Part shown: positions 1-7,777 of the stretch, piece after piece | Layout of the letters: each line of letters opens with the position of its first letter | Position numbering within the stretch: the stretch's first letter is position 1 | Assembly (NCBI GenBank): GCA_949286985.1 | Contig: CASEEM010000035.1 | Coordinates: 1 to 64,000, forward strand | Length of the DNA stretch: 64,000 nucleotides | From: an uncultured Eubacteriales bacterium | GTDB lineage: Bacteria; Bacillota; Clostridia; Peptostreptococcales; Anaerovoracaceae | Direction: 5' to 3' | The notes under the pieces: model-generated | Databases searched by the model: none | What the model saw: only the letters and a program-made list of their open reading frames with translations | What the model was told of the DNA's origin: nothing | Made by a program: the position numbers and the translations under genes

Positions 1-620
1 ATCATATTCCAATAGGCTTTTGCAAAATTCTGTCCCTCATCACTGTCTGCGGGAACGCCTGCATTTTGAAGTCTTATCGCTTCGTCTTGAAGCTGCATGA
101 AAGTGTCCATAAATGCCTTTCCGCTGTCTTTATCAAAATGGCTGCGAATATGGTCCAGGGTCTGGTCATCAAAATGCTTGATCAACCAGTAGAAATCATT
201 TTTCATCTGTAAATTGACAATAATATCAGCATATTTTTTGAAGTCAACAGACTGCATTTGAAGAACTTCCTCGCGCAATACTTCAAGTTCCCTCAGCGTT
301 TCGGACAGGCTATCTATTTTTTGTCTGACAGCGGCAGCCTGTTCCGTGAGAACAGCAGCAATTTCAGCCGGTGTATCAAGAGGGATCAACCGGTTCTTTA
401 TATCGTCCAGAGAAAAACCCAAGTGCTTGAGGGACAAAATCTGATGAAGCTTAACGATGTCCTTATCTGTATATAACCTGCGTCCTCCTTCACTCATGGC
501 TGAGGGAGAAAGCAAGCCTTCTCTATCGTAATGTTGTAATGTCCGTACAGTAACATCCATCTTCTTTGCGACTTCGCCAACGGTCATATAGCCTTGCGGT
601 ATAGCTCTATGCTTATCCAT
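1..620 (-). CDS. MerR-family transcriptional regulator, TipA-like (3' end outside window)
   Basis: Reading leftwards from the ATG at 620, about 206 codons are open to the window edge, so the C-terminus is missing. Residues 12-80 form a MerR winged-helix domain (YMTVGEVAKKMDVTVRTLQ, then YDREGLLSPS and GGRRLY). A coiled-coil stretch follows, then a helical region resembling the TipAS ligand-binding fold (FDDQTLDHIRSHF). MerR/TipA proteins sit on promoters with over-long spacers and activate them by untwisting DNA, often autoregulating. The upstream promoter here has a 19-bp spacer over a near-palindrome, which fits. The start is fixed by GCAGGAGG just upstream. The ligand cannot be told from sequence. 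Confidence 0.88.
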   Translation of the reverse strand, partial: MDKHRAIPQGYMTVGEVAKKMDVTVRTLQHYDREGLLSPSAMSEGGRRLYTDKDIVKLHQILSLKHLGFSLDDIKNRLIPLDTPAEIAAVLTEQAAAVRQKIDSLSETLRELEVLREEVLQMQSVDFKKYADIIVNLQMKNDFYWLIKHFDDQTLDHIRSHFDKDSGKAFMDTFMQLQDEAIRLQNAGVPADSDEGQNFAKAYWNM

Positions 621-638
621 ATCGTACCTCCTGCTTAT

Positions 639-669
639 AGTATATCTTGTTACGTTACGTCACAAACAA
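639..669 (-). promoter_or_regulatory. MerR-type autoregulated promoter and operator
   Basis: On the minus strand TTGTTT (664-669) and TATACT (639-644) are separated by 19 bp, the overlong spacing typical of MerR-controlled promoters. The spacer holds the near-perfect inverted repeat GTGACGT-A-ACGTAAC (649-663). Autoregulation by the adjacent MerR protein is inferred. Confidence 0.65.
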
Positions 670-754
670 GCTTTTTTGAACAGATTCAGGGAAAATACGG
701 AATAGAGAATCCTTTTTTTTGCGAAGATTTTCAAAAATTTTACAAGGTATCGGA

Positions 755-783
755 TTGATTTCGGTATATCGCAGTGCTATAGT
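755..783 (+). promoter_or_regulatory. Promoter of padR operon
   Basis: TTGATT (755-760) and TATAGT (778-783) are separated by exactly 17 bp and lie about 70 bp before the PadR start. The -10 element falls inside the first of three related repeats, as expected for repression by the gene's own product. Confidence 0.6.
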
Positions 784-829
784 ATGCTTAAGAAGGATAT
801 ATAGCAGTGCGATACATTGCGGTGCGATG
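767..829 (+). repeat. Three related operator-like repeats before padR
   Basis: 15-base units at 767-781 (TATCGCAGTGCTATA), 800-814 (TATAGCAGTGCGATA) and 815-829 (CATTGCGGTGCGATG) share a GCRGTGC core. The first two are inverted copies of each other apart from the central base. The first overlaps the -10 element. PadR proteins bind such short dyads and usually repress their own operon. That PadR binds these units is inference. Confidence 0.5.
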
Positions 830-854
830 TTTGACGGAAGGAGGTCGAGATTCA

Positions 855-1169
855 TTGGATGCTCATATTCGTAAGGTATACGTTCCGATGACGGAGACCG
901 GATTCTATATTCTGCTTTGCCTAAGAGAGGAATCGCATGGTTATAATGTCATTCGCAAGGTGGAGGAGATGACGGACGGTGAGATCCGTATCAGCCCGGG
1001 TACGATGTACGGAAGCCTTTCTAAGATGGAGAAGGATGGGCTTATCCGCTTTGTCCGGGAGGAAGAGAAGCGGAAGATCTATGTGATCACGGAGCTCGGA
1101 ACGGATGTTTTGGCACTGGAAATGAAGAGGATCGAAAGATTGTATCGAAACATGATGGAGGTGCGGTGA
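855..1169 (+). CDS. PadR-family transcriptional regulator
   Basis: A winged-helix repressor of about 104 residues, the usual size of a short (PadR-s2) protein. After TETGFYILLCL comes the PadR core (ESHGYNVIRKVEEMT, then ISPGTMYGSLSKMEKDGLI, then the wing with KRKIYVITELG). The start is taken as TTG at 855 because AGGAGGT (839-845) lies nine bases upstream; an in-frame GTG further upstream has no ribosome site and overlaps the operator repeats. The stop lies one base before the next ATG, so it forms an operon with the DUF2812 gene. Such pairs are common in Firmicutes, where PadR controls the membrane partner. The inducer is unknown. Confidence 0.88.
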   Translation: MDAHIRKVYVPMTETGFYILLCLREESHGYNVIRKVEEMTDGEIRISPGTMYGSLSKMEKDGLIRFVREEEKRKIYVITELGTDVLALEMKRIERLYRNMMEVR

Positions 1170-1170
1170 G

Positions 1171-1722
1171 ATGAAAGATACGAAGAAGGAACTGCGTTTC
1201 TTTACAATCGCAGAATGGGACAAGGAGGAAGAATATCTCCGCAAGCGCCATCTTGAGGGATGGAAGTTTACGTATCTGGTCATCCCCGGCATTTATCATT
1301 TCGAGAAGTGTGAGCCGGAGGATGTGGTTTATCAGCTCGATTATAATGAGGAAGGGCTGAAGAATAAGGAAGAATATGTCCAGATGTTTCGGGACTGCGG
1401 ATGGGAATATCTGCAGGATTATGCTGGATACAGCTATTTTCGCAAGCCGGTCGCTGAGATGGAGGGGGAAGAAGAAGCTATTTTCTGTGACGATGAGTCG
1501 CGTCTCGAGATGCTGCGGCGTGTCTTGAACGGACGGTTTGTACCGCTTCTCGTCATCCTGGGAATATTGATTTTGCCGAATCTTATTAATCAGATCCACA
1601 GTCCGGATGCGGATGCGCCGATTTTGCTGATCCTGTTCTTGATCCTCCTGCTTGTTTATCTGTGGGTGACGATCTCATTCTGGGTTCGTTATCGGGAGCT
1701 TCGGGACCGCATTCGGAAATAG
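1171..1722 (+). CDS. DUF2812-family membrane protein
   Basis: 183 residues. The first ~115 form a soluble domain typical of DUF2812 (FFTIAEWDKEEEYL near the start, then GWKFTYLVIPGIYHFEK and YVQMFRDCGWEYLQ), followed by two hydrophobic segments (about 128-142 and 150-172) and a basic tail. DUF2812 genes normally sit directly after a PadR repressor, as here, one base apart. The biochemical role is unknown; a membrane stress or envelope function is often guessed. Confidence is high for the family and low for any function. Confidence 0.8.
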   Translation: MKDTKKELRFFTIAEWDKEEEYLRKRHLEGWKFTYLVIPGIYHFEKCEPEDVVYQLDYNEEGLKNKEEYVQMFRDCGWEYLQDYAGYSYFRKPVAEMEGEEEAIFCDDESRLEMLRRVLNGRFVPLLVILGILILPNLINQIHSPDADAPILLILFLILLLVYLWVTISFWVRYRELRDRIRK

Positions 1723-1739
1723 TCTAAAGGAGAGATTTC

Positions 1740-1767
1740 TTGACGGATGCGTCTCCTGTGTTATAAT
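1740..1767 (+). promoter_or_regulatory. Promoter of thiazole operon
   Basis: TTGACG (1740-1745) and a perfect TATAAT (1762-1767) are spaced 16 bp. Transcription would start near 1774, giving an 85-base leader before thiS that is nearly filled by the terminator-like hairpin. Confidence 0.75.
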
Positions 1768-1787
1768 GAAACAAGAGTGAGGTACGA

Positions 1788-1838
1788 CCGCACGAAGGGG
1801 TACACCACCACGGGTGTAGATTCTTCGTGCGGTTTTTT
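1788..1838 (+). terminator. Leader terminator/attenuator hairpin upstream of thiS
   Basis: CCGCACGAAG (1788-1797) pairs perfectly with CTTCGTGCGG (1823-1832), followed by six T. Inside, TACACC (1801-1806) pairs with GGTGTA (1813-1818). It is an intrinsic terminator placed between the promoter and the first gene. No TPP riboswitch sequence (CTGAGA box or the ACCTGAT helix) is present. A candidate structured RNA called the thiS motif has been described upstream of thiS genes; whether this belongs to it needs a covariance-model search. Confidence 0.7.
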
Positions 1839-1858
1839 GTTTGTAAGGAGGTTAAGGT

Positions 1859-2053
1859 GTGGTTCGAATCAACGGAGTCATGAAGGATTGCGCCGGTCAA
1901 ACGATTGCTTCTTATCTCAAGGAAGCGGGATATGATACCTCGCGCGTTGCTGTCGAGGTGAACGGTGAAATCGTTCCGAAGCGGAGCTTCGGAGAGACGG
2001 CGATGAAGGACGGCGACAGCGTCGAGGTTGTCGGCTTCGTAGGAGGTGGATGA
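1859..2053 (+). CDS. thiS: ThiS sulfur-carrier protein
   Basis: A 64-residue ubiquitin-like protein ending in GFVGGG. The C-terminal GG is adenylated by ThiF and converted to a thiocarboxylate that donates sulfur to ThiG during thiazole synthesis. The GTG start at 1859 follows AAGGAGG (1845-1851). The body matches ThiS (VNGEIVPKRSF, then KDGDSVEVVGFVGG). It is the first gene of a tight thiS-thiF-thiG-tenI operon, three bases from thiF. Confidence 0.9.
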   Translation: MVRINGVMKDCAGQTIASYLKEAGYDTSRVAVEVNGEIVPKRSFGETAMKDGDSVEVVGFVGGG

Positions 2054-2056
2054 TCG

Positions 2057-2692
2057 ATGATACCTACGAGAGAGGAGATGCACCGGGCGCTGGAAGAGCG
2101 CCACGGGAAGGAGCTGCAGTCGCGTTTCGATGCGGGTCGTGTGGCCGTTTGCGGACTCGGCGGGCTCGGTTCGAACATCGCTCTTCTGCTCGCACGAGCC
2201 GGTGTCGGAAGGCTCCATTTGATTGATTTCGACCGCGTGGATCTCAGCAATTTGAACCGGCAGCAATATCGAATCAGTCAAATCGGCATGTACAAGACGG
2301 AGGCGATGCAGGAAATTCTTCGTGACATTGCTCCGTATTGTGAGGTTCGAATCGATACCGTGCGGCTGACGGAGGAGGCGGTCCGGGATCTCTTGAGGGA
2401 CGACGGCATCCTCTGCGAGGCCTTCGACGATCCCGCGGCCAAGGCGATGCTGGTCTCCGCAGCCATGGAGCTCTTCCCGGAGAAACCGGTGGTGGCCGCT
2501 TCCGGGATGGCCGGTCTCGGAAGTCCGAATACCATTCTTACGAAGAAAAGGCTTCGGAATCTCTATCTATGCGGAGATGAGCACTCGGATGTTTCGGAGG
2601 GCATCGGACTCATTTCGGCACGTGTTGCGGTCTGTGCAGCACATCAAGCGACGACAATTCTCCGTCTCCTTGCAGGAGAGACGGAAGTATAA
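2057..2692 (+). CDS. thiF: ThiF, ThiS adenylyltransferase
   Basis: 211 residues of the E1-like fold. The nucleotide loop is GLGGLGSNIALLLARAG (around residue 33), followed by IDFDRVDLSNLNRQQY, where Asp, Asn, Arg and Gln contact ATP. It adenylates the C-terminus of ThiS. The length and short C-terminal part match the clostridial ThiF form, without the CxxC zinc site of E. coli ThiF. Confusion with other E1-like enzymes (MoeB) is unlikely given the flanking thiS and thiG. Confidence 0.9.
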   Translation: MIPTREEMHRALEERHGKELQSRFDAGRVAVCGLGGLGSNIALLLARAGVGRLHLIDFDRVDLSNLNRQQYRISQIGMYKTEAMQEILRDIAPYCEVRIDTVRLTEEAVRDLLRDDGILCEAFDDPAAKAMLVSAAMELFPEKPVVAASGMAGLGSPNTILTKKRLRNLYLCGDEHSDVSEGIGLISARVAVCAAHQATTILRLLAGETEV

Positions 2693-2704
2693 GGAGGCAG
2701 TAAG

Positions 2705-3493
2705 ATGAATCATACAGAGAAGATGAATCAGGATCCCTTGGTTATCGGAGGTCATACTTTCCGCTCGCGTTTCATACTCGGATCGGGAAAGTATTCCTTT
2801 GATTTGATTGAGGCAGCCGTCAGGGACGCCGGCGCGGAGATCATCACTTTGGCCGTTCGCCGTGCGGGACCGAACGGGGAGGAGAACATTCTCGATTATA
2901 TTCCGAAGGATGTCACGCTGCTCCCGAATACCTCGGGCGCGAGAACGGCGGAGGAGGCTGTTCGCATTGCGCGCTTGTCGCGTGAGCTCGGCTGCGGCGA
3001 TTTTGTCAAGCTGGAGATCATGAGAGATCCGAAGTACCTCCTTCCGGATAATCAGGAGACGATTCGTGCGACGGAGATGCTGGCGAAGGAAGGATTCATC
3101 GTCATGCCGTATATGTATCCGGATCTCTATACCGCACGTGATCTCGTCTCTGCCGGTGCGGCGGCTATCATGCCGCTCGCTGCGCCGATCGGTTCGAATC
3201 GCGGGCTCGCGACGAAGGATTTCATCCAAATTCTCATTGATGAAATCGACCTTCCGATTATTGTCGATGCCGGAATCGGTCGCCCTTCGCAGGCCTGTGA
3301 GGCGATGGAGATGGGTGCGGCTGCCATCATGGCCAATACCGCCCTTGCTACGGCCGGCGATTTGATGCTCATGGCGTCTGCGTTCAAGAAGGCCATTGAG
3401 GCGGGACGAGAGGCATACCTCTCCGGCCTCGGCCGCGTCCTTTCGAGAAGAGGCGAGGCGTCGGATCCGCTGAAGGGTATGATGCATGAATAA
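2705..3493 (+). CDS. thiG: ThiG thiazole synthase
   Basis: 262-residue TIM-barrel enzyme that condenses DXP, dehydroglycine and ThiS-thiocarboxylate into the thiazole phosphate carboxylate. [12 protein letters not shown] is the family start; the Schiff-base lysine is in DFVKLEIM (Lys102); the phosphate loops appear as [18 protein letters not shown] and [10 protein letters not shown] ribosome site (AAGGAGG) lies just before the ATG. Its last eight bases overlap the tenI start. The dehydroglycine source (ThiH or ThiO) is not encoded nearby. Confidence 0.93.
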   Translation: MNHTEKMNQDPLVIGGHTFRSRFILGSGKYSFDLIEAAVRDAGAEIITLAVRRAGPNGEENILDYIPKDVTLLPNTSGARTAEEAVRIARLSRELGCGDFVKLEIMRDPKYLLPDNQETIRATEMLAKEGFIVMPYMYPDLYTARDLVSAGAAAIMPLAAPIGSNRGLATKDFIQILIDEIDLPIIVDAGIGRPSQACEAMEMGAAAIMANTALATAGDLMLMASAFKKAIEAGREAYLSGLGRVLSRRGEASDPLKGMMHE

Positions 3494-4121
3494 GAAGGAA
3501 CAAGGCGCGGAAGAGTTTCGCATCCTCTGCATCACGGAGCGGAAGCTCTGCCGCGAGCCCTTCGTGAAGCGCGCGGAAAACATCGCATCGGAGCGACCTT
3601 GGGCGATGATTCTGAGGGAGAAGGATCTCGGCGAAGAGGAATACTTCCGGCTGGCTGAGAAGATCATACCGATTTGCCGAGCGTACGGAGTGAAGGCCAT
3701 CCTTCATTCGCATCCGAAGGCAGCGCTTGCACTCGGCGCGGACGGTCTTCATATGCCGCTTCCGATGCTCCGTCAAATGACGGAAGAGGAGAAGAAGGCG
3801 TTCGGGATTCTCGGCGCATCCTGCCACAGTCCGGAAGAAGCTGCCACGGCGGAGCGGCTCGGATGTACTTATGTGACAGCCGGACATGTCTTTGAGACGG
3901 ATTGCAAGAAGGGGCTTGAGCCGCGAGGAGAAGAATTCCTGAGGGCTGTCTGTGCGTCGGTATCGATTCCGGTCTACGGAATCGGAGGAATTCTGCCGGA
4001 GAATATCAGAAAGGTCCGAGCGGCGGGAGCGGCCGGTGCCTGCATCCGCGGACCGATGATGAAGACGGAGAATCCGCAGGAGCTCTTTCGTCGTCTTCGC
4101 GAGGGCGTCAAGGGTATCTGA
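3486..4121 (+). CDS. tenI: TenI-like thiazole tautomerase (ThiE/TenI family)
   Basis: 211 residues of the ThiE/TenI TIM-barrel family. TenI aromatises the ThiG product, while ThiE couples thiazole and pyrimidine phosphates. I favour TenI because the segment [16 protein letters not shown] (about 129-144) closely matches the TenI signature containing its catalytic histidine, and because the ThiE pyrophosphate-site pattern (HxGQxD) is replaced by HMPLPM. The glycine-rich phosphate loop (VYGIGGI) is intact. It overlaps thiG, so the two are translationally coupled. ThiE proper would have to be elsewhere. Automated annotation would probably call this thiamine phosphate synthase. Confidence 0.7.
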   Translation: MNKKEQGAEEFRILCITERKLCREPFVKRAENIASERPWAMILREKDLGEEEYFRLAEKIIPICRAYGVKAILHSHPKAALALGADGLHMPLPMLRQMTEEEKKAFGILGASCHSPEEAATAERLGCTYVTAGHVFETDCKKGLEPRGEEFLRAVCASVSIPVYGIGGILPENIRKVRAAGAAGACIRGPMMKTENPQELFRRLREGVKGI

Positions 4122-4145
4122 AAGGAAACAAGTGGATAAAAAGTA

Positions 4146-4179
4146 AGCGACGGAACGGAAACGTTTCGTCGCTTTTTTT
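4146..4179 (+). terminator. Terminator of thi operon
   Basis: AGCGACGGAACG and CGTTTCGTCGCT form a hairpin with a GAAA loop, followed by seven T. Confidence 0.9.
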
Positions 4180-4401
4180 GCGCGGGAAAGAGGAGCCGAA
4201 GGGGAGGAAAGACGCAAGAATCGGGCAAAAATGATATTTACAATAATTATTTATTGGCAATACATTCGGAAATAGTCTGCAAATATATTTACGATATACA
4301 AATGAGGTCAACTAAAGAGTTATCCGAGACAATTTTAAGCGAAAATCCATTGGTTTCAATGGGTTTGGTTAAAAAGTTTTATTGAAATCCTCGGATTTTT
4401 C
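4180..4401. other. AT-rich intergenic region with a structured segment
   Basis: About 220 bases without a gene. A perfect hairpin lies at 4343-4366 (AAATCCATTG, loop GTTT, CAATGGGTTT with one G-T pair). It is enclosed by ATCCGAG (4322-4328) and CTCGGAT (4390-4396), the latter followed by TTTT. This could be a small RNA or an upstream control element of tdk. No convincing own promoter was found. Confidence 0.4.
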
Positions 4402-4430
4402 TTTACAGAAAAATTATTTCTTATTATAAT
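4395..4430 (+). promoter_or_regulatory. Promoter of tdk with inverted repeat around the -35
   Basis: TTTACA (4402-4407) and TATAAT (4425-4430) have a 17-bp spacer. A perfect inverted repeat, ATTTTTCT-TTAC-AGAAAAAT (4395-4414), is centred on the -35 element and could be an operator. Confidence 0.65.
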
Positions 4431-4469
4431 AGGGTTGATCTTTAAATTTTTATAAATCATGGGAGGCTC

Positions 4470-5054
4470 ATGGCACAGTTATATTATCGATACAGCACGA
4501 TGAATGCGGGGAAGTCGCTCGAGATCATCAAGGTGGCGAACAATTATGAAGAGCGAGGCAAGAATGTCCTCGTCCTCGATCCGGAGCAGGATGTTCGCGG
4601 AGATGTCGGGAAGATCAATTCCAGGGTCGGCGTCAGCCGGGATGCGATGGTAGTTCATCCGGACACGAATATCATGCAGCTCTTCATGCGCATGAATCAG
4701 ATTCAGCCGATCGACTGCGTGCTGGTCGATGAATGCCAATTCCTCGAGAAGCATCATGTGCAGGAGTTGGCAGAGATTGTCGACAGCTTCGATGTGCCGG
4801 TCCTCGCTTACGGCCTCAAGAACGATTTTAAGAACGAGCTCTTTGAAGGTTCTTATTATATGCTCGTTTATGCCGATAAGATCGAAGAGATCAAGACCAT
4901 TTGCTGGTGCGGACGCAAGGCGACGATGATCGCGCGTGTCGTGGACGGCGAGATCGTGAAGCAGGGTGAGCAGATTATGGTCGGCGGCAACGATCTCTAT
5001 GTCTCGCTTTGCAGGAAGCATTATAATGACGGACGGCTCGGTCCGGACCGTTAA
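4470..5054 (+). CDS. tdk: Thymidine kinase (type II)
   Basis: 194 residues. Phosphorylates thymidine (and deoxyuridine) in nucleotide salvage. The Walker A segment STMNAGKS (9-16) resembles the E. coli-type TK, the Walker B is VLVDECQF, and the C-terminal zinc-binding cysteines appear in CWCGRKA and near LCRKH. The ATG at 4470 follows GGGAGG at only three bases. It is the first gene after its own promoter, and the next gene starts 73 bases downstream. Confidence 0.93.
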   Translation: MAQLYYRYSTMNAGKSLEIIKVANNYEERGKNVLVLDPEQDVRGDVGKINSRVGVSRDAMVVHPDTNIMQLFMRMNQIQPIDCVLVDECQFLEKHHVQELAEIVDSFDVPVLAYGLKNDFKNELFEGSYYMLVYADKIEEIKTICWCGRKATMIARVVDGEIVKQGEQIMVGGNDLYVSLCRKHYNDGRLGPDR

Positions 5055-5127
5055 GAGATATACTCGAATATTCGATAGATTGATAGAAGAAAGAAAGATG
5101 GGAACAAGAGAAGAGGAGGGGTATGGA

Positions 5128-7662
5128 ATGACACACCAATACAAGCGATCGATTCGATTGATTGTTGTTTGTCTCGTTATCCTGCTTGTCGGCTTATGCT
5201 GGACGACGGTGGAGTCGCAGGCGGCGACGGGACCGAGTGCGACCGGTACGGTTAATTCGTCCATCGGTCTGAATGTCAGAACGGGTCCTTCGACTTCGTA
5301 TAAGGTCAGCTTTGCTTTGAAGCACAAGACGAAGATCACGGTGACGGAGAAGGTCTACCGGACGAAGTCGAGCACATCGTCGAAGAATATCTGGTATAAG
5401 ATCAAATACGGTTCGAAGACGGGATATGTCCGCTCGGATTATGTCAACAATCTGAAGTATACGGCGGTCTCCGGCAAGACGAACGATCAGGTCTTCTATC
5501 GTTACGGTGCGGGCACGGGCATGAAGCTCAAGGGCTCCTTCAATAAGGGGACCGGCCTCACCATCTATATGAAGTGCCGCGCTTACAATTCTTCAGTTCC
5601 GTGGTACATGGTCAAATATGCCGGCGGATATTATTATTCGTGCGGAACATATATCACGCTCAACAGCAGCATCTTTGAGAACGGCGGTAACTCCGGAAGC
5701 TCCGGCGGTTCCGGAAGCTCTGCTTCCGGCGGCTCGTCGAACAGCGGTTCGTCTTCGAGCGGCTCCGGATCCTCGAGCTCCTCGTTTGAGACGCAGCTGA
5801 AGGCATTCCCGGCTTCGTATCAGGCGAAGCTGAGCGCGCTGCATAAGGAGCATCCGAATTGGCAGTTCAAGGCGCTCAACACCGGTATCAATTGGAACGA
5901 TGCCCTTGCGAAGGAATCGAGAGACGGCGTCTCGCTGATCTACTACACCTTCCCGCTCTCGTATCGCGACACGAGCAGCTACAGCTATAAGGTCACGAGC
6001 TCGACGCGTTCGCTCTATAAGACGGCGAGCACGTCCTCGTCGAAGCTGGGAACGGTTTCGGCGAATACGAAGTTCACGGTGCTCGATGAGGTATTTACGA
6101 GCACGAAGGCGAGTGATTCGTACAAGTTCATGCACGTCAAGCTTTCGAACGGCAGGACGGGATATATTCAGGGATCCGCAACTTCGGAATCTTATGCGAA
6201 GACGGCGACCGGAACGGTCAAGGGCGGTACGCTGAATGTTCGTAAGGGTGCGAGCACGAGCTGGGGAACTGCCGGTTCGCTGTCGAATAACAGCACGGTC
6301 AGCATCGTCCTCAAGGCGAAGCAGGGAAGCAAGACCTGGTACAAGATCAAATACGGTTCCTCGTACGGTTATGTCAGCGCAGATTATATTACCGTCAAGA
6401 GCAGCACGCAGACGACTACGACGACGGGTCCGACCGGCGGCGCAATCAGCGGCAAGACGGTTCGTGCGACGAATTACTACGACGGTCCGTCGACGTATTT
6501 CCATAAGCAGGGAACGCTTTCGAGCGGTCAAACGGTCACGCTGCTTAAGCAGACCAAGGACGTCAACGGCAGCACCTGGTATCAGGCTGTCATCGGCGGC
6601 GTGGTTTACTATGTATCCGCCAACGATGTAACACCTTCCAAGACGCTCCCGACGGCATCCGCTTCGAATCTCGTTCAGGGAACGGTTACGGATTACCTCA
6701 ACTATCGTACGGCACCGGATGAGAAGACCGGCAAGACGGTCGGCACCTTCTCGAAGGGCAAGAAGCTGACGATCACCGGTGCGACGAAGTCGGTCAATTA
6801 CACCTGGTATCGCATCTCTTATAACAACAAGACCTACTATGTCGCTACCGGAAGCGGTTCCAAGACATGGGTGACCATCAACCCGACGAAGAGCTCGGCA
6901 AGCCTCGGCGGCACGACGACCACCTCGAGTACGACCTCGCTCAGCGATCTCGCCGGAACGGCCAGCTTCATCGCGAAGGGTACCTGGATCCCGAAGGACG
7001 GTTCGACGTGGTTCAACGCCAGCAAGCAGGTCATCGCTTACTACATGGACCCGAGAAACTTCCTCAACGGAACGAGCATTTATCAGTTCCTCGACCTCGG
7101 TTACCATTCGTACCAGAATGCTTCGACCGTCTCGAAGGTCCTCGCCGGATCGGCTTATCCGAGAAACGGCTATCAATCGCAGTGGTTCGTGAACGCCGGT
7201 AAGAAGTACAATGTCAGCCCGATCCACCTGGCTTCGAGAGCACGCCAGGAGAACGGCGGCGGCGGATTCACCATCAGCGGCTACAACATTAACGGAACAC
7301 TTTACTATAATCCGTTCAACATCGGTGCTTATTCGAGTTCGAACCCGGCACTGGTCGGCATGCAATATGCGAAGCAGCAGGGCTGGAACACGAAGCAGAA
7401 GGCCATTGAGGGCGGTGCGAAGTTCATCGCGAACGGATATATCAACAACAAGCAGAACACCATCTACCTCCAGAGATTCAATGTGGCGAAGGGCCTCTCC
7501 AATGTCGGCACCCATCAGTACATGACCAATCTCACGGTAGGTGCGACGGAAGCAAGCACGATGCATTCTTCCTATTCGTCGTACGGTCTCGAGAAGGAAC
7601 CGCTGGTCTTCCTGATCCCGGTTTATAACAACATGCCTTCTTCGACCTCGCTTCCGAGCTAA
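5128..7662 (+). CDS. Secreted SH3-repeat N-acetylglucosaminidase
   Basis: 844 residues. A signal peptide (basic MTHQYKRSIR, then a hydrophobic run to VESQA about residue 32) is followed by bacterial SH3 (SH3b) repeats at about 38-108 and 115-185, a Ser/Gly linker (about 190-220), an entry segment (FPASYQAKLSALHKEHPNW) and four more SH3-like units to about 575. The C-terminal ~250 residues are a glucosaminidase domain, with the acid glutamate in SRARQENGGGG and a KQQGWNTKQKAIEGGAKFIA helix. It should cut peptidoglycan during growth or separation, the SH3 units binding the wall. The start at 5128 is chosen for AGAGGAGG upstream and for the complete signal peptide; earlier in-frame codons overlap tdk. 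Confidence 0.88.
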   Translation: MTHQYKRSIRLIVVCLVILLVGLCWTTVESQAATGPSATGTVNSSIGLNVRTGPSTSYKVSFALKHKTKITVTEKVYRTKSSTSSKNIWYKIKYGSKTGYVRSDYVNNLKYTAVSGKTNDQVFYRYGAGTGMKLKGSFNKGTGLTIYMKCRAYNSSVPWYMVKYAGGYYYSCGTYITLNSSIFENGGNSGSSGGSGSSASGGSSNSGSSSSGSGSSSSSFETQLKAFPASYQAKLSALHKEHPNWQFKALNTGINWNDALAKESRDGVSLIYYTFPLSYRDTSSYSYKVTSSTRSLYKTASTSSSKLGTVSANTKFTVLDEVFTSTKASDSYKFMHVKLSNGRTGYIQGSATSESYAKTATGTVKGGTLNVRKGASTSWGTAGSLSNNSTVSIVLKAKQGSKTWYKIKYGSSYGYVSADYITVKSSTQTTTTTGPTGGAISGKTVRATNYYDGPSTYFHKQGTLSSGQTVTLLKQTKDVNGSTWYQAVIGGVVYYVSANDVTPSKTLPTASASNLVQGTVTDYLNYRTAPDEKTGKTVGTFSKGKKLTITGATKSVNYTWYRISYNNKTYYVATGSGSKTWVTINPTKSSASLGGTTTTSSTTSLSDLAGTASFIAKGTWIPKDGSTWFNASKQVIAYYMDPRNFLNGTSIYQFLDLGYHSYQNASTVSKVLAGSAYPRNGYQSQWFVNAGKKYNVSPIHLASRARQENGGGGFTISGYNINGTLYYNPFNIGAYSSSNPALVGMQYAKQQGWNTKQKAIEGGAKFIANGYINNKQNTIYLQRFNVAKGLSNVGTHQYMTNLTVGATEASTMHSSYSSYGLEKEPLVFLIPVYNNMPSSTSLPS

Positions 7663-7698
7663 AGCTAATTCCATACTAAGATGCCCTTCTTAGTAAAA

Positions 7699-7728
7699 AA
7701 GAGGACTGCGCGCCTGCGCAGTCCTCTT
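7699..7728. terminator. Bidirectional terminator between convergent genes
   Basis: GAGGACTGCGC and GCGCAGTCCTC with loop GCCT. On the minus strand the hairpin is followed by six T, so it is strongest for the radical SAM gene. On the plus strand the T tract is interrupted. Confidence 0.85.
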
Positions 7729-7777
7729 GCTCTTTATTGCGTGATATTCCGGACTTGATTCCCTTCACCGGCGGTCC

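Noticed and set aside
1770..1858. TPP riboswitch upstream of thiS
   Set aside because: The conserved TPP aptamer segments are absent and the leader is too short to hold one.
1747..1935. 62-codon frame across the thi leader
   Set aside because: Begins in the promoter, runs through the terminator hairpin and overlaps thiS in another frame.
5230..6860. Repeat array resembling a CRISPR or minisatellite
   Set aside because: The repeats are diverged SH3 protein domains, not identical short DNA units with spacers. No CRISPR array is seen anywhere in the window.
5593..7674. 693-codon open frame on the minus strand opposite the SH3 glucosaminidase
   Set aside because: Arg-rich low-quality composition, no ribosome site, and it mirrors the repeat structure of the clearly real plus-strand gene.
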